Source of the DNA: PALSA-607 sp963737705
Lineage (GTDB): Bacteria; Actinomycetota; Actinomycetes; Acidothermales; Acidothermaceae
Assembly (NCBI GenBank): GCA_963737705.1
Contig: CAVTTP010000003.1
Span: forward strand, 62,001-126,000
DNA length: 64,000 nt
Reading direction: 5' to 3'
A program made the translations under genes and the position numbers. Every line of letters starts with the position of its first letter. Positions within the stretch are counted from its first letter, which is position 1. The notes below the pieces were generated by a model. The model saw only the letters and a list, made by a program, of their open reading frames with translations, did no database searches and had not been told where the DNA came from. Below, in pieces: positions 62,805 to 64,000 of the stretch.

Positions 62805-63529
62805 ATCTCACTTACCTTCGCTACGAACTTGTTCGGAGCGTGCGCAACAAACGGGCGTTTATCTTCTCGCTCATCTTTCCGCTCGTGCTGTTCTATGTCG
62901 TAGCTGGAGCTAATCGGCACATCAAGCTCGACGACATCCCGTTCCCGACGTACTACCTCGCGGGCATGGCGTCGTTCGGCACGATGGTCGCCATGACATC
63001 GGTCGGCGCGCGGATCGCCGCCGAGCGGCAGGCTGGCTGGAATCGTCAGTTGAGGCTCACGCCGTTGAGCACTCGCGCATACATGCGGGCGAAGGTGCTC
63101 ACCGGTTACTTGACGGCACTCATCACGCTCATCCTGCTGTTCATCGCCGGGGCCACGCTCGGTGTTCACTTGACGCCAAGCAACGTGCTGCGCATGACCG
63201 AACTCGTGCTGCTCGGACTGATTCCCTTTGCGGCACTCGGAATCTTGATCGGCCACCTGTTCACTCCGGACTCAATCGGCCCGTTCATCGGCGGCGGCGT
63301 ATCGCTGCTGGCTCTGCTCGGGGGGGCGTACGGACCGATCGGCGGTACGCATGGCGCGCTGCATGTGATTTCGCAGGTGACGCCGACGTACTGGCTGGTG
63401 CAGGCCGGCCACACGTTGGCAGGCGGGCCGACTTGGTCGACGCAGGGCTGGATCACGGTGGGCGCATGGGCGGTCGTGCTCGCAGCCCTTGCCGCTCGGG
63501 CGTTCCGTCGCGACACTTCGCGCGTCTGA
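62801..63529 (+). CDS. ABC-2-type exporter, permease subunit
   Basis: A 242-residue membrane protein with six segments of the ABC2_membrane family. YELVRSVRNKRAFIFSLIFP is the N-terminal elbow helix and first segment; ERQAGWNRQLRLTPLSTRAY is the coupling-helix block after segment 2. ATG 62801 overlaps the ATPase stop, and its TGA overlaps the ATG of the next gene by one base (TGATG). Confidence 0.92.
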   Translation: MNLTYLRYELVRSVRNKRAFIFSLIFPLVLFYVVAGANRHIKLDDIPFPTYYLAGMASFGTMVAMTSVGARIAAERQAGWNRQLRLTPLSTRAYMRAKVLTGYLTALITLILLFIAGATLGVHLTPSNVLRMTELVLLGLIPFAALGILIGHLFTPDSIGPFIGGGVSLLALLGGAYGPIGGTHGALHVISQVTPTYWLVQAGHTLAGGPTWSTQGWITVGAWAVVLAALAARAFRRDTSRV

Positions 63530-64000
63530 TGCCTGACGACCGGTCGTTGACTTCGGTGGACGCCGAGCCGCGCGCGACGTGGGAGGCCGCGGGCGTCGGG
63601 CGAGCGTTGGGTGATACGACGCGCCGTCAGTTGCGCTGGTTCGCTCCGGGCCCTGCAAGAGATCGCCTACACGGGCCCACAAGGTGGCGTCGGGGCGGCG
63701 GCTTCTGGCTCGTGTACCTGGCGATTCCGCTTGGCGCCGCATGGACACATCACCAACTCGCCGCAAGCATCGTCGGCACCGTGTTGCTGTTGGCGTTCGC
63801 GTTGTCGTACCTGTTCCTCGTGCCGCTGGGATGGTGGGGTGCGCGAGGTGAGCGATACAGCTACCTGATCGTCGGCGAACTGCTGCTCTTGACCGCCGCC
63901 GCTACAGCCGACATCGGGCCACCTGGCCTATGGATGCTGATCTTTGTCGCAGCGGCCACGATTATCTTGCTGCCGTCGCGCGTTGCGCTTATCGCAGTGT
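63529..64000 (+). CDS. Membrane protein, probable sensor histidine kinase, 3' end cut by window
   Basis: The frame from ATG 63529 stays open to the window edge (157 residues). A hydrophilic head of about 58 residues (MPDDRSLTSVDAEPRATWEA) is followed by at least four hydrophobic segments (FWLVYLAIPLGAA, IVGTVLLLAFALSYLFLVPL, YLIVGELLLLTAAATA, LWMLIFVAAATIILLPSRVA). The layout and position after an ABC-2 ATPase/permease pair resemble the N-terminus of DesK-type sensor kinases. The kinase domain is outside the window, so this call is inferred from context. Confidence 0.6.
   Translation, partial: MPDDRSLTSVDAEPRATWEAAGVGRALGDTTRRQLRWFAPGPARDRLHGPTRWRRGGGFWLVYLAIPLGAAWTHHQLAASIVGTVLLLAFALSYLFLVPLGWWGARGERYSYLIVGELLLLTAAATADIGPPGLWMLIFVAAATIILLPSRVALIAV

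Overview
The window is high-GC DNA from an actinobacterium. It shows frequent GTG and TTG starts, four-base ATGA/GTGA start-stop overlaps, actinobacterial families (DUF3017, DUF5313, DUF4190, LpdA-type reductase, IDH and LDH-like malate dehydrogenase) and many leaderless-type promoters. From memory, the gene content and order (folD, DUF3017, icd, trpS, D,D-carboxypeptidase, cdd/deoA/add, purine nucleoside phosphorylase/phosphosugar mutase, lpdA) resemble the Rv3356c-to-Rv3303c side of the Mycobacterium tuberculosis chromosome. This suggests a member of or near Mycobacteriales/Frankiales, but the species cannot be named from this sequence. Nothing indicates a plasmid, phage or IS element, and I saw no tRNA, rRNA or CRISPR.

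Layout. 0-9.5 kb holds core metabolism: the end of folD, DUF3017, a large secreted cell-wall-binding protein, malate and isocitrate dehydrogenases, a methyltransferase, a CNNM/CorC membrane protein and trpS. 9.5-15.4 kb holds a 2'-5' RNA ligase-like protein, a 55-residue membrane protein, a nucleotidyltransferase, GNAT, D,D-carboxypeptidase and a cobalamin mutase catalytic subunit. 15.6-25.7 kb is a nucleoside uptake and salvage operon: BMP lipoprotein, ABC ATPase, two permeases, cytidine deaminase, thymidine phosphorylase, adenosine deaminase, pseudouridine-phosphate glycosidase and a PfkB kinase. 25.7-39.6 kb is accessory: small proteins, two broken genes, duplicated membrane-anchored proteins, a two-component system facing a fused ABC exporter, and orphan or unknown genes. 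39.7-50.1 kb returns to nucleoside and sugar metabolism: deoC with two aldehyde-dehydrogenase genes, a soluble chemoreceptor, a Gfo/Idh oxidoreductase, phosphosugar mutase, purine nucleoside phosphorylase, a gamma-glutamylcyclotransferase-like protein and lpdA. 50.1-64 kb is mixed: MFS-cNMP fusion, small stress-type enzymes, a second cell-wall-binding protein, SDR, MOSC, a lipoprotein and an ABC-2 exporter leading into a truncated membrane protein at the right edge.

How the genes work together. The BMP/ABC system would import nucleosides; cdd, add, deoA and the purine phosphorylase release bases and pentose-1-phosphates; the phosphosugar mutase would convert those to pentose-5-phosphate; DeoC cleaves deoxyribose-5-phosphate to acetaldehyde and glyceraldehyde-3-phosphate; and the adjacent aldehyde dehydrogenase pair can oxidise the acetaldehyde. 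PsuG and the kinase add pseudouridine breakdown.

Most notable signals: (i) at least ten genes have a TANNNT hexamer exactly 6-7 nt before the start codon, and in three of them the TAG stop codon of the upstream gene supplies the first three bases of that hexamer; (ii) a 19-codon two-cysteine leader ORF overlaps the CNNM gene by ATGA; (iii) the deoC-linked aldehyde dehydrogenase pair looks like a split form of the two-domain ALDH16 enzyme; (iv) an ABC ATPase and its permease are fused in one frame; (v) two recognisable genes are broken by frameshift or deletion; (vi) a palindromic repeat and several duplicated sequences lie between genes.
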